This document shows, piece after piece, positions 42,779 through 52,354 of a stretch of 64,000 bases of DNA. A model generated the notes under the pieces. That model did not search any database, was not told the origin of the DNA, and saw nothing but the letters and a program-made list of their open reading frames with translations. The translations under genes and the position numbers were made by a program. Position 1 is the first letter of the stretch. Every line of letters starts with the position of its first letter. Source of the DNA: Carnobacterium_A sp047553015. Its GTDB lineage: Bacteria > Bacillota > Bacilli > Lactobacillales > Carnobacteriaceae. The stretch is from NCBI RefSeq assembly GCF_047553015.1, contig NZ_CP180212.1:1426001-1490000 (forward strand). The letters are read 5' to 3'.

Positions 42779-43087
42779 TTATGCTCCAGCCTCCCCGTTA
42801 TCTATCATTGCAGGAACTTTAATTAATCCATCTTGTTGGGTCTTAACGTTTTTAAATAATTCATCGCGGTCCATTCCTGGTGTTGCAACATCTTTACGCA
42901 TAACACTAGCTACTTCTAAACCATGTGTTGTAACAGGTACATTTTTTGTATCTACTTCATCTAATTGCTCAACCATCGTGATAATGTCATCTATTTGTTT
43001 TGTAAAATGTACAATTTCTTCTTCTTGAAATTCTAATTTCGATAATAAAGCTACATGTTTTACTTCGTTTACATCAATATTGGCCAT
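42779..43087 (-). CDS. gatC: Asp-tRNA(Asn)/Glu-tRNA(Gln) amidotransferase subunit C
   Basis: A 102-residue GatC that stabilises the GatAB complex: VNEVKHVALLSKLEF and IDDIITMVEQLDEVDT, PVTTHGLEVASVMRKD. The ATG at 43087 (MANIDV) is the family start; the frame extends four codons further to a TTG. It is first in gatCAB-dgkB, 147 bp after camS. Confidence 0.95.
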   Translation of the reverse strand: MANIDVNEVKHVALLSKLEFQEEEIVHFTKQIDDIITMVEQLDEVDTKNVPVTTHGLEVASVMRKDVATPGMDRDELFKNVKTQQDGLIKVPAMIDNGEAGA

Positions 43088-43234
43088 TTTTGGTTTCAAC
43101 TCTCTTTCTATCTGTCCTATTGCTTAAAACTTCTTTTCTATTCTACCACAAAGTCTCTTCAGCCTCTATATGAAAGAGAGCAGGTGTCTTTTTAGTGTAT
43201 TTTCTTATCAAAGTAAGCCGTTTTTTTTAGCAGT

Positions 43235-44362
43235 TTAGTCGAATACGTGTGTGATAAAAGCTGTTTCACCTGCTTTTCTGGCCATAAAGGCTTCCGTTCC
43301 ATTTATAGATTCGATTGTAATTTCGATTGGTATAGCCGGCGGTAAGAACGTTACAGCCTTTTCTGCAACATATTGTGTAAAGCCAATCATTTCACTTTCT
43401 CCATAAAATTGAGTCGTAATGCTTACTTTCATTTTCGTAAGCTGATCAGCTGTGTAACTAGCTTCAGCTGTTACTCCACTTAAATTCGGGAAAAAATATT
43501 CAACCTCTGATTTAAAGTTTTCAAAGTTTGTTAATTCATTACTTGTCTTATCTACTAAAGGAAAGATAACTTTTTCTTGGTTTAATACTTCCCATTCTCC
43601 AACTTTTGTATCGCCTTTTTCACTAATGGCTTCCGCAATAAAGCTACCTCCAGCTAAACTATCTTTAGGGGATTGTTCAAAAATACCTACTGTAATGGGG
43701 ATATCGCCAATTCCTTGTGTTTCGCGTAATCGTTGAACAATTTTATTCGCCATTTCTTTGCCTTGTTTTAGTAACTCATCACGGCTAATCTTTGTTTCAT
43801 AATCTGCTCCAAAAGCAACCTTTTGATAATAATCGATAGCGTTCATCGACAAACCAATGCTCATGCCACCTAGCGTAAACTTATCGTCTTTTTTAATCAT
43901 ATAGTCTTGTTCTAAAATAGAATTCAAATAATAGGGATTCCGTTCATTTGGTTCAATTTTTCCGTTATCTTCTGGATTCAAACCATCTTCATTTTCTTTA
44001 CTAGCCCGTCTTAACCAGTTATTGGCTGTTGTACCATCGATGTATTGTCCTTCTTGGAAATAATATTCATCTGTGTTGAAGTGCAATTGCGATAAGCTCA
44101 TTAACCCTGTTTCGAAAGCTTTTAAATTGAAATTTGAATTTAAACCTAGTGTAGATCCTCTTGTTTTACTTACTTGATAGCTGCCGTTAGTTATCACTGT
44201 TTTATAATAATCGTCTGATAATTGATTATTTGTTGTCGTTGTTGTATCTACTTTCCCTGAAGTACCTGCCGTTTTTTTACCTGTATTTTCACCTGTCGGA
44301 TCACTGCACGCACTCAATAAAAAAATAGCAGCAGCCAGTGTTGCGATGATTTTTCTATTCAT
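43235..44362 (-). CDS. camS: CamS-type lipoprotein, sex pheromone cAM373 precursor homologue
   Basis: A 375-residue lipoprotein. The signal peptide ends in lipobox LSAC (C19). The seven residues before the Cys, AIFLLSA (12-18), resemble cAM373 (AIFILAS), the enterococcal heptapeptide pheromone cut from the CamS signal peptide. The mature part begins with a Thr/Gly-rich linker and then the CamS domain (SLSQLHFNTDEYYFQEGQ; YYLNSILEQDYM). It is anchored outside the membrane. Its start overlaps the end of ligA by 8 bp. Confidence 0.93.
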   Translation of the reverse strand: MNRKIIATLAAAIFLLSACSDPTGENTGKKTAGTSGKVDTTTTTNNQLSDDYYKTVITNGSYQVSKTRGSTLGLNSNFNLKAFETGLMSLSQLHFNTDEYYFQEGQYIDGTTANNWLRRASKENEDGLNPEDNGKIEPNERNPYYLNSILEQDYMIKKDDKFTLGGMSIGLSMNAIDYYQKVAFGADYETKISRDELLKQGKEMANKIVQRLRETQGIGDIPITVGIFEQSPKDSLAGGSFIAEAISEKGDTKVGEWEVLNQEKVIFPLVDKTSNELTNFENFKSEVEYFFPNLSGVTAEASYTADQLTKMKVSITTQFYGESEMIGFTQYVAEKAVTFLPPAIPIEITIESINGTEAFMARKAGETAFITHVFD

Positions 44363-46385
44363 TTTCTTCTCCTTCTAATGCCTTCACTAATTGAGTTTCA
44401 TCCCAAACAGTCACATCAAGTTTTTGTGCTTTATCTAATTTGCTGCCCGCTTCTTCGCCAGCAACAAGTAGATCTGTTTTCTTAGAAACACTTCCTGTCA
44501 CTTTTCCACCTAGATTTTCAATACGAGCTTTCGCTTCTTCACGAGTAAAATGAGTCAATTTACCCGTTAAAACGACTGTTTTACCATTGAAGTAAGAATC
44601 GCTTTGGGCAACTTCTGCTTTTTTCTTGCCTAAATAAACCAGATTCACTTCACAAGATTTCAACTCATCTATCAGTTCGTCTACTTCCGGTAGTGAAAAA
44701 TAAGTCACAAAACTTTCAGCGATAATTTCTCCAATACCATCAATAGCAATAATTTCTTCTTGTTTAGCTGCTTGCATACGTTCAATCGTTTCAAAATGCT
44801 CCGCAATTTGTTTAGCTGCTTTAGATCCAACGTGTCTAATGCCTAAACCGAATAGTAAACGCTCTAAAGAGTTGCTGCGGCTAGCATCGATTGCGTTTAG
44901 TAGATTATTGGCCGCTTTATCTTTTATCTTATCCAGAGTGACTAACTGATCATACGTTACTTTGTATAAGTCAGCTACATCATGAACCAAACCTTTTTCA
45001 AATAATTGGATAATCACTTTTGGTCCCATTCCATCAATATTCATTGCATTACGTGAAGCAAAGTGCGCCAATCCTTCTGTCATTTGAGCAGGGCATTTGG
45101 GATTGATACACCGTAAAGCTACTTCTTCTTCCAAATGGACTAGCTCACTTTTGCAAGCTGGACAATGAGTTGGAATAACATAACTTTCGCTATCTACTGG
45201 TCTTTCTTCTAAAACAACGCGAGTTACCTCAGGAATGATGTCTCCAGCTTTATGAACAACAACGGTATCCAACAAGCGAATATCTCGTTCTTTTATCAAA
45301 TCAACGTTGTGTAAACTAGCTCGTCTGACTGTGGTGCCTGCCAATACTACTGGATCCATTATAGCAGTCGGTGTCACAACTCCCGTCCTACCTATTGTCC
45401 ATTCGATGCCACGAATCGTTGTTGTTCCTTCTTCTGCTTTAAATTTGTAAGCAATTGCCCATCGGGGAGCTTTTACGGTATACCCTATTTCTTCTTGTGC
45501 ATCAAACTCATTTACTTTGATAACAATACCATCTATTTCATAGGGTAATTGAGTTCGCTTATCAAGAAAAGATTGAATGTATGCCCATACTTCTTCAATT
45601 GTTGCACAAACGTTCCGCTCATGATTGGTGCGAATCCCTAATTGATCCAATTCTTTCAAAGCGTCTTCTTGACTAGTAGCTGTCATTTCACCAAAATCTG
45701 CAACGGTATAGAAAAAAGTGCTTAGATTTCGTTTGGCTGTTTCTTTGGCATCTAAATTGCGTAAACCACCTGCTGCTGCATTCCTAGGATTAGCAAAAAC
45801 TGCTTCGCCATTTTCTTCTCTTTCTTCATTTAGAGCTACAAAAGATGATTTAGGCATATAGCATTCCCCACGAACTTCAACAGTATAAGGCTTCTTTAGT
45901 TTTAAAGGAACGGATTTCACCGTACGGATATTTTGAGTAACATTTTCACCTATTGTCCCATTTCCTCGAGTAGCTGCTCGAACTAATTTTCCAGCTTTGT
46001 AGTTTAGTGCAATAGCTAAGCCATCAATTTTTAGTTCACAAATATAGTTAAAGGGTTTGTCTGTTAATTTTTTAATACGGTTATCAAATTCAATCAAATC
46101 CGTTTCATCAAAAGCATTGCCCAAGCTAAGCATCGGAATAGCGTGGACGACTTTTTCAAAGCCTGATGAGATAGTACCACCTACTCGTTGAGTCGGAGAA
46201 TCATTAGAAACTAAATCGGGAAATTGTTCTTCTAGTTCAACAAGTTCTTTATACAAGGTATCGTATTCTGCATCTGAAATAACAGATTTATCTTGAACAT
46301 AATAGTGGTAGCCATATTTATCAAGTAAGTCTCTTAACTCATTTACTTTTATTTTTGCTTCTTCGAAAGTTTGATTTATGGACAT
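44355..46385 (-). CDS. ligA: NAD-dependent DNA ligase
   Basis: A 676-residue LigA. It has an N-terminal Ia domain, adenylation site CELKIDG (Lys119), OB fold, a four-Cys zinc finger (CPAC...CINPKC), helix-hairpin-helix repeats (GIRHVGSKAAKQIA, AIDGIGEIIAES) and a C-terminal BRCT domain (about 595-676). It joins nicks in DNA during replication and repair. It is separated from pcrA by the 120-bp triple repeat and overlaps camS. Confidence 0.97.
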   Translation of the reverse strand: MSINQTFEEAKIKVNELRDLLDKYGYHYYVQDKSVISDAEYDTLYKELVELEEQFPDLVSNDSPTQRVGGTISSGFEKVVHAIPMLSLGNAFDETDLIEFDNRIKKLTDKPFNYICELKIDGLAIALNYKAGKLVRAATRGNGTIGENVTQNIRTVKSVPLKLKKPYTVEVRGECYMPKSSFVALNEEREENGEAVFANPRNAAAGGLRNLDAKETAKRNLSTFFYTVADFGEMTATSQEDALKELDQLGIRTNHERNVCATIEEVWAYIQSFLDKRTQLPYEIDGIVIKVNEFDAQEEIGYTVKAPRWAIAYKFKAEEGTTTIRGIEWTIGRTGVVTPTAIMDPVVLAGTTVRRASLHNVDLIKERDIRLLDTVVVHKAGDIIPEVTRVVLEERPVDSESYVIPTHCPACKSELVHLEEEVALRCINPKCPAQMTEGLAHFASRNAMNIDGMGPKVIIQLFEKGLVHDVADLYKVTYDQLVTLDKIKDKAANNLLNAIDASRSNSLERLLFGLGIRHVGSKAAKQIAEHFETIERMQAAKQEEIIAIDGIGEIIAESFVTYFSLPEVDELIDELKSCEVNLVYLGKKKAEVAQSDSYFNGKTVVLTGKLTHFTREEAKARIENLGGKVTGSVSKKTDLLVAGEEAGSKLDKAQKLDVTVWDETQLVKALEGEENE

Positions 46386-46414
46386 TTGAAAGCTCCTCTC
46401 TGCTTTAGATATTC

Positions 46415-46773
46415 ATTGAGCTTTGAACTCTAGCTCTTTGGGATAATTCAAAAGTATCCTCGAGGCTTTTGGCCTCTTGCGGTTCTTTTTCATTCTCCTC
46501 TCAGAGCTAAACAGAGTTCGCAGCATCTTGGTTTCATTGAGCTTCGAACAACAGTTTATCGAGAAAATGATAAAAATTCTTGAAATCGAAGATTTATTTG
46601 AATTTTTCCTATTTTCTTGTCGAAACTACCCGTTGTTTTACGCATCTTGTTTTAATTGAGCTTCGCGTTCTAGCTCTTCGGGAAAATTCAACTGTATCCT
46701 CGAGGCTATAGCCTCTTGTGGTAAAGTTTCATTTTCCTGTCGGAGCTAGACAGAACGCTACGCATCTTGTTTT
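46415..46773. repeat. Three tandem copies of a 120-bp dyad element between pcrA and ligA
   Basis: Copies: 46415-46535, 46536-46654 and 46655-46773 (121, 119, 119 bp), each starting ATTGAGCTT(T/C)G and ending in or near GCATCTTG. In the outer copies arms such as CGTTCTAGCTC and GAGCTAGACAGAACG pair around a GAGGC/GCCTC inner hairpin. The middle copy has different arm sequences (AACAACAG / CCCGTTGTT) that still pair. The last copy's right end holds the final codons and stop of pcrA. Confidence 0.85.
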
Positions 46774-48998
46774 TCTATTGGGGCGAATGCGGCTAATAGG
46801 CGTTTGATTCCTTGTTCTTTGAAGGCTATGTCTAATTGTAAGTTATCGGTGTCGCCAGTTACTTTAACGACTGTTCCGACGCCCCATTTTTTGTGTATCG
46901 CTTTATCACCGGTATTCCAAGCTAATTTATCAGCACCACTTTCTTTTTTGTTGCTAACTGGCGATTGATAAGGTGTGCTGGCAGCTTTTTCTGCTTGATT
47001 GGTACGATAAGGTGCTGCACTGGCCGAACGATTAAATGATGTGCCATAGGTCGTTTGGGTATTGCCTAATTCGATCACTTCTTCTGATATTTCTCTGATA
47101 AAGCGAGAAGCTTGGTTGCTTTGCATTTTTCCATATAGCACACGCGAATAAGCATTGGTGATGTACAGTTTTTTCTCAGCTCGAGTGATCCCTACATAAG
47201 CCAAACGGCGTTCTTCTTCTAAATCGTCTTCTTCCATCATTGAACGAGAAAGTGGGAAAATCCCTTCTTCTAATCCAATTAAAAAGACAACTGGAAATTC
47301 CAATCCCTTAGCTGCGTGAAGTGTCATTAACGTCACTTCACTTTGTGGTTCTTCTTCGAGATTATCTAAATCTGAAACTAGAGCTAAATCTGTTAAAAAG
47401 GTCAGCAAGCTCTTGTCTTCCCCACTATCTTTTTCAAATTGTTGGGTAACAGATAAAAACTCTTTGATATTTTCGACACGTGTTTCAGACTCAAGTGTTC
47501 GTTCCAACTCTAAGCTTTTTAGGTACCCACTGCGTTCAAGAACTTCTTCTACTAACTTGGTTACTGGTAGGTATTCTTGCATTTTTTGCAAATCACGCAT
47601 CATGAAGGCAAACCCTTCAAGCTCACCTGCTGCTTTGCCCTTGATAGTCGTGATAGAAACATTCAACGCTGCTTCTAATAAAGACCACTCGTATTCATTG
47701 GCAAAACTTCTTAACTTTTCAATGGTACCTGGACCAATTCCTCGCTTAGGTGTGTTGACTACTCTTTCAAAACTCATGTTGTCTTCAGGGTTCGCAAGTA
47801 AGCGCAAGTAAGCTAACACATCTCGAATTTCTTTGCGATCATAGAACTTGTGTCCACCAACCATTTTATAAGGAATATTGGATTTTAATAAGTTTTCTTC
47901 AATAATACGTGACTGAGCATTTGTCCGGTATAAAACGGCAAAATCTCCATAGTTGTAATGAGCTGCTTTCATTTCTTCTAATACTTTCGAAACAACGTAT
48001 CGTGATTCATCGCCTTCGGATTGACCGCGGTAATAAGTAATTTTATTGCCCTCATCGTTGTCTGTCCAAAGTTTTTTCACTTTACGTTTGTTGTTATTTG
48101 CAATCACATCGTTGGCTGCCTTTAAGATGTATTTAGTTGAACGGTAATTCTGTTCCAACAGGACTACTTTTGCGTCTGGATAATCTTTTTCAAAATCCAA
48201 AATGTTGTCCATATTTGCTCCACGCCAACCGTAAATACTTTGGTCCGCATCTCCAACAACACATAAATTTTTAAAGCGTTTAGCCATCATATTGACAAGC
48301 GTGTATTGAGCTGTGTTCGTATCTTGGTACTCATCTACGTGAATGTAATGAAATTTATTTTGATAGTAATGCAGCGTCTCTTCGCTTTCTTCAAACAACC
48401 GAATCGTTAGCATAATTAAGTCGTCAAAATCGACAGACTGGTTGCGACGCAACTCACGTTGGTAGTCATCGTAACAATCTGCTACGAGCTTTTCAAAAAA
48501 GCTATTTGCTGAATTACGGTACTCTTTTGCATTCATTAATTCATTTTTTGCGTTACTGATTTCAGAAAGAATCGCTCTTGGGCTATATTTTTTAGGGTCA
48601 ATGTTTCGTTCTTTTAAAATTCGTTTCATCAAGGTTTGTTGATCACTTGGATCACTAATTGTAAAAGCCTTGTTGTATCCAATTCGATCAATATCCCGAC
48701 GCAACATTCGCACGCACATAGAGTGGAATGTTGAAACCCAGACACTGTCTCCACCTGTTTCCATCAAACGACCAACGCGTTCTTTCATTTCTTTAGCGGC
48801 TTTATTTGTAAAAGTTATCGCTAATATATTCCATGGATTTACACCTTTTTCATCAATTAAATAAGCAATGCGATGCGTTAATACACGCGTCTTCCCACTG
48901 CCTGCTCCTGCCATAATCAAAAGAGGACCTTCTGTATAAGCTACGGCTTCCTTTTGTCCTGGGTTCATACCATCTAGTAAGTTATTTTGTATTGCCAA
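46758..48998 (-). CDS. pcrA: ATP-dependent DNA helicase PcrA
   Basis: A 746-residue SF1A helicase. Motifs: Walker A MAGAGSGKTR, AITFTNKAAKEM, VDEYQDTN (II), GDADQSIYGWRGA (III), EQNYRS (IV), TLHAAKGLEFPVVF (V) and YVGITRAEK (VI). The C-terminal PcrA/UvrD Tudor-like domain follows a Ser/Ala/Thr-rich linker. It unwinds DNA in repair and plasmid replication. I start at the TTG at 48998 because AGAGGATGG lies upstream; the frame to 49031 adds residues not seen in the family. Its last codons lie inside the 120-bp repeat. Confidence 0.95.
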   Translation of the reverse strand: MAIQNNLLDGMNPGQKEAVAYTEGPLLIMAGAGSGKTRVLTHRIAYLIDEKGVNPWNILAITFTNKAAKEMKERVGRLMETGGDSVWVSTFHSMCVRMLRRDIDRIGYNKAFTISDPSDQQTLMKRILKERNIDPKKYSPRAILSEISNAKNELMNAKEYRNSANSFFEKLVADCYDDYQRELRRNQSVDFDDLIMLTIRLFEESEETLHYYQNKFHYIHVDEYQDTNTAQYTLVNMMAKRFKNLCVVGDADQSIYGWRGANMDNILDFEKDYPDAKVVLLEQNYRSTKYILKAANDVIANNNKRKVKKLWTDNDEGNKITYYRGQSEGDESRYVVSKVLEEMKAAHYNYGDFAVLYRTNAQSRIIEENLLKSNIPYKMVGGHKFYDRKEIRDVLAYLRLLANPEDNMSFERVVNTPKRGIGPGTIEKLRSFANEYEWSLLEAALNVSITTIKGKAAGELEGFAFMMRDLQKMQEYLPVTKLVEEVLERSGYLKSLELERTLESETRVENIKEFLSVTQQFEKDSGEDKSLLTFLTDLALVSDLDNLEEEPQSEVTLMTLHAAKGLEFPVVFLIGLEEGIFPLSRSMMEEDDLEEERRLAYVGITRAEKKLYITNAYSRVLYGKMQSNQASRFIREISEEVIELGNTQTTYGTSFNRSASAAPYRTNQAEKAASTPYQSPVSNKKESGADKLAWNTGDKAIHKKWGVGTVVKVTGDTDNLQLDIAFKEQGIKRLLAAFAPIEKQDA

Positions 48999-49206
48999 AA
49001 TTTGTCCATCCTCTCTTCGTATCAAACTCAATCGTCTAATCGTTTCATCTTTTTATTTTATAAAAGAAAATGAATTTTTACATAAGTTTCCACTATCTAT
49101 TTTACCATAGATTAACTCAAATCGAGAAATGAATAAATGATTTCATTTAAAAAATAAAAACAAACAAAACTTATTGAACGGCAGACTCCTTTTGTTTACA
49201 AACAAA

Positions 49207-49264
49207 AATAAGATAAGAAACCAACTCAACTTTTTTTAGAGTTCATCTGGTTTCTTATCTTATT
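49207..49264 (-). terminator. Terminator of the GntR gene
   Basis: A perfect 17-bp stem, AATAAGATAAGAAACCA (49207-49223) with TGGTTTCTTATCTTATT (49248-49264), inner ACTC/GAGT stem, then T-rich DNA on the minus strand. Confidence 0.88.
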
Positions 49265-49287
49265 GTCTTGTTTCATTTTATCTCGTT

Positions 49288-49935
49288 CTATCCATTATGA
49301 ATAATATTAAGTGTGAGTTGGTTAACTAAGATACGAACTTGCTTACGAGCTAAGGGGTAGTTTCCTACTTTCAAATACTCTACTATTTTTTCATAATGGG
49401 TTATTTTTGCATTACGGTTTTTTTTCATTAGCAAGAGGTATTCTGGATTGTCTTGAGTTTGTATTTCACGAATGGTATCCATCATTAATCTGACAAAATA
49501 GCTATTTTTATTGTAAGCAAGCATTTTATAAATCAACTGGACTTCTAAATTTAAAAATTCTTTTTCTGACTCATTAAGGTGTTTTTTTAGACAGATTAAT
49601 TTTTCTTCAACTTGAGAACAGTCAAACCTAATCTCTTTTATTTGGAGTGAATGAAAGTAGTTGATCAGAGTCATCTCAATAAACTCCAATCTTTCTTGTG
49701 AACCACGAGACTCAATTTTTTGTTCTTTAACGCGTGCACCTTTATACATCTCTACGTCTAAGAAGCCCTCTTTTTGAAGTTGCTGAAAAGCTTGACGGAT
49801 AGGTGTACGACTAATACTCAATTCCTTAGATAAGTCTAACTCAGTAATACGAGTTTGAGGCATCCATTGCCTCGTATCGATTTTTTCTTTTATGTATTGA
49901 TAAGCCAGTTCATCTAATTTTTTGGGTTTAGCCAT
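49288..49935 (-). CDS. GntR-family transcriptional regulator (FadR/FCD-like)
   Basis: A 215-residue regulator. The winged HTH is clear at about 12-70 (ITELDLSKELSISRTPIRQAFQQLQKEGFLD). The C-terminal part is all-helical and about FCD size but with few conserved ligand residues. I start at the ATG at 49935 with AGGTGG before it; an in-frame GTG lies four codons upstream. It lies just downstream of a DMT transporter in the same direction, so it may control that gene. Confidence 0.88.
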   Translation of the reverse strand: MAKPKKLDELAYQYIKEKIDTRQWMPQTRITELDLSKELSISRTPIRQAFQQLQKEGFLDVEMYKGARVKEQKIESRGSQERLEFIEMTLINYFHSLQIKEIRFDCSQVEEKLICLKKHLNESEKEFLNLEVQLIYKMLAYNKNSYFVRLMMDTIREIQTQDNPEYLLLMKKNRNAKITHYEKIVEYLKVGNYPLARKQVRILVNQLTLNIIHNG

Positions 49936-50043
49936 AATTTCATCCACCTATCGTCAGTTTCTTTGATTGACCTCTTTTCTTTAATAATAAAGACTTCATC
50001 TTGTACATACAAGCATAGTATCTTTTTTTAAAGATTTTTTCAA

Positions 50044-50940
50044 TCAACTTTTCAACGAACGAGTGGCTTTCATTTTTTCAACTACTCTACTTTCACTTAA
50101 AAATGCTGCTGCTAGGATAAAAAAACCGCCAAGAAATTGGATAGGTGTCATACGTTCGTTTAAGAATACCGTTGATAAAACAACAGCTGAAATAGGATCA
50201 ATGTAACTTAAAATAGCCATCGTCTGGCCTTTTAAAACTTGCATTGCTGAAAAGTATAAAGCATAAGCTACTCCGGTGTGAACAATGCCTAAAAATAATA
50301 AATAAGCCAAAGATGTACTAGAGACGGTTGCAATATTAAACCCTTCTTTTAAGAAAACATAAGGTGCTAGCACTAAAGAAGCCGTCATCAATTGGACAAT
50401 CGTAGTTTCTAAGCTAGCAATATTTTTCAAAAACTTCGTCGCTAAAATTACGCTCGCATACAGCAAAGCTGCACCGATACCATAAGTGATTCCTAAAGAA
50501 TGATTGTATCCTAATCCATTGGATATCCCTTTTTCTACAATAAAATACATGCCTATTAATGCTAAAAAAATAGCTCCTATTTTTAATTTAGTCAATTTTT
50601 CATTTAAAATAAAAGGTGAAGCTAAAACAACAAATAAAGGTGCCATATAATAACTCAATGTTGCATTTGAAATGGTTGTGTAGCGGTAAGCTTCAAATAA
50701 TAAAATCCAATTTAATCCAATAGCTGTCCCTGAATAAAAAAGAATAGCAGCATTCCCCTTAATTTTCCCCCAGGATAAAGTCTTTTTGTTTAAAAATAAA
50801 ACAAGCAAAAGGAACGTACTTCCAAAAAAACCACGGTAAAGGGCTATTTCACTTGAGGTTAAACCAATATTTTTAACAAACAGCCCAATCGTTCCAAAAA
50901 TCAACATAGCTGTTACAACTTTCATTTTTGCTTTTGCCAT
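50044..50940 (-). CDS. EamA/DMT-family transporter
   Basis: A 298-residue membrane protein with ten helices in two EamA repeats (about 10-140 and 150-285). Start MAKAKMKVVTAMLIFGTIGLF; GLTSSEIALYRGFFGSTF and ILSYIDPISAVVLSTVFLNERMT are typical. These export amino acids or metabolites; the substrate is unknown. It is likely to be in a unit with the downstream GntR gene (108-bp gap). Confidence 0.88.
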   Translation of the reverse strand: MAKAKMKVVTAMLIFGTIGLFVKNIGLTSSEIALYRGFFGSTFLLLVLFLNKKTLSWGKIKGNAAILFYSGTAIGLNWILLFEAYRYTTISNATLSYYMAPLFVVLASPFILNEKLTKLKIGAIFLALIGMYFIVEKGISNGLGYNHSLGITYGIGAALLYASVILATKFLKNIASLETTIVQLMTASLVLAPYVFLKEGFNIATVSSTSLAYLLFLGIVHTGVAYALYFSAMQVLKGQTMAILSYIDPISAVVLSTVFLNERMTPIQFLGGFFILAAAFLSESRVVEKMKATRSLKS

Positions 50941-50972
50941 TCCTTTTCCTCCTTATTGTGGTTTAATGAGAC

Positions 50973-51027
50973 AAATAGAAACAGCTTAGGCGACGTTTAT
51001 TCATAGCTTGCCTAGCCATTTCTATTT
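50973..51027 (-). terminator. Probable terminator of purB
   Basis: AAATAGAAACAGCTTAGGC (50973-50991) pairs with GCCTAGCCATTTCTATTT (51010-51027) with small bulges. The T-run after it is short. Confidence 0.55.
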
Positions 51028-51043
51028 CCTCTTTTATTCTTTT

Positions 51044-52336
51044 TTATAGTCCAACTCTATCGAAGAGGACAGCTACATTTTTCAAATGGTACCGGTAATC
51101 AAATGCATCATCCAACTCAACTAGCGTTATAAGAGACATGATTTCAGGATCTGCTTCAATTAAATGACGAAATGGAATCTGACTTTCCCAAGAAATAGCT
51201 GTTTTAGGTTGAACAAGATCATAAGCTTTTTCACGGCTCATCCCCTTATCAATTAACTTTAATAAAACGCGTTGGCTATAGATTAAACCATAGGTAGCCT
51301 CCATGTTACGCTGCATATTTTCAGGATAAACGGTCAAGTCCTTCATAATACTGCCAAAACGATTAAGAATGTAATCTAATAAAATAGTAGAATCCGGTAA
51401 AATAATGCGCTCCGCTGAAGAATGTGAAATATCTCGTTCGTGCCATAAAACCACGTTATCGTATGCTGTAACCATATGGCCCCTAATCACTCGTGCTAAT
51501 CCCGTCACGTTTTCAGAACCAATTGGATTACGTTTATGTGGCATAGCAGAAGAACCTTTTTGGCCTTTGGCAAAGAACTCTTCTACTTCCCGTGTTTCTG
51601 ATTTTTGTAGACCACGAATTTCGGTTGCGAATTTTTCAATACTCGTTGCTATTAAGGCCAATGTTGCCATGTATTCGGCATGCAAATCACGTGGTAAAAT
51701 CTGTGTAGAAATCTCTTGTGGTCGAAGACCTAACTTGTCACAAACGTATTTTTCAACAGCCGGTGGCGTGTGAGCAAAGGTCCCGACTGCCCCACTAATT
51801 TTCCCTGCTTCTATCCCGTTTGCTGCATGATCAAAGCGTTCGATATTGCGTTTCATTTCTGAATACCATAGGGCTAACTTCAAACCAAAAGTGGTTGGTT
51901 CAGCATGAACACCGTGTGTTCTACCCATCATAACCGTGTATTTATGTTCTTTTGCTTTCTCAGCAAGAATAGCTAGAAAGTCTGTTAAGTCTTTTCGTAA
52001 CAACGTGTTTACTTGTTTTAATTGGTACCCGTAAGCAGTATCTACAACATCGGTGCTTGTTAGTCCATAATGAATCCATTTGCGTTCTTCGCCAAGAGAT
52101 TCAGATACCGCTCGAGTGAATGCAACAACATCATGACGCGTTTCTTCTTCTATTTCTAGAATTCGTTCCACTTTGAAACTTGCATTCGCTCTTATTTTTT
52201 CCGCTTCTTTAGTAGGGATATCGCCACTTTCAGCCCAAGCTTCTACTGCTAGTATCTCTACTTCTAACCACGTATTGTAGCGGTTTTCATCTGTCCATAA
52301 TTGGCCCATTTCAGGTCTTGTATAGCGTTCAATCAT
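51044..52336 (-). CDS. purB: Adenylosuccinate lyase
   Basis: A 430-residue fumarase/aspartase-superfamily enzyme that acts twice in purine synthesis (SAICAR to AICAR, adenylosuccinate to AMP). Signature SSAMPHKRNPIGSENV, TSTDVVDTAYGYQLK and GRTHGVHAEPTTFG are present. It follows purK by 18 bp. It is needed for IMP-to-AMP conversion even if de novo synthesis is lost. Confidence 0.97.
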   Translation of the reverse strand: MIERYTRPEMGQLWTDENRYNTWLEVEILAVEAWAESGDIPTKEAEKIRANASFKVERILEIEEETRHDVVAFTRAVSESLGEERKWIHYGLTSTDVVDTAYGYQLKQVNTLLRKDLTDFLAILAEKAKEHKYTVMMGRTHGVHAEPTTFGLKLALWYSEMKRNIERFDHAANGIEAGKISGAVGTFAHTPPAVEKYVCDKLGLRPQEISTQILPRDLHAEYMATLALIATSIEKFATEIRGLQKSETREVEEFFAKGQKGSSAMPHKRNPIGSENVTGLARVIRGHMVTAYDNVVLWHERDISHSSAERIILPDSTILLDYILNRFGSIMKDLTVYPENMQRNMEATYGLIYSQRVLLKLIDKGMSREKAYDLVQPKTAISWESQIPFRHLIEADPEIMSLITLVELDDAFDYRYHLKNVAVLFDRVGL

Positions 52337-52354
52337 CTTATTTATACTCCCTTT

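Noticed and set aside
46477..46659. 60-codon frame in the pcrA-ligA spacer
   Set aside because: It lies within the 120-bp repeats and is not kept between the copies.
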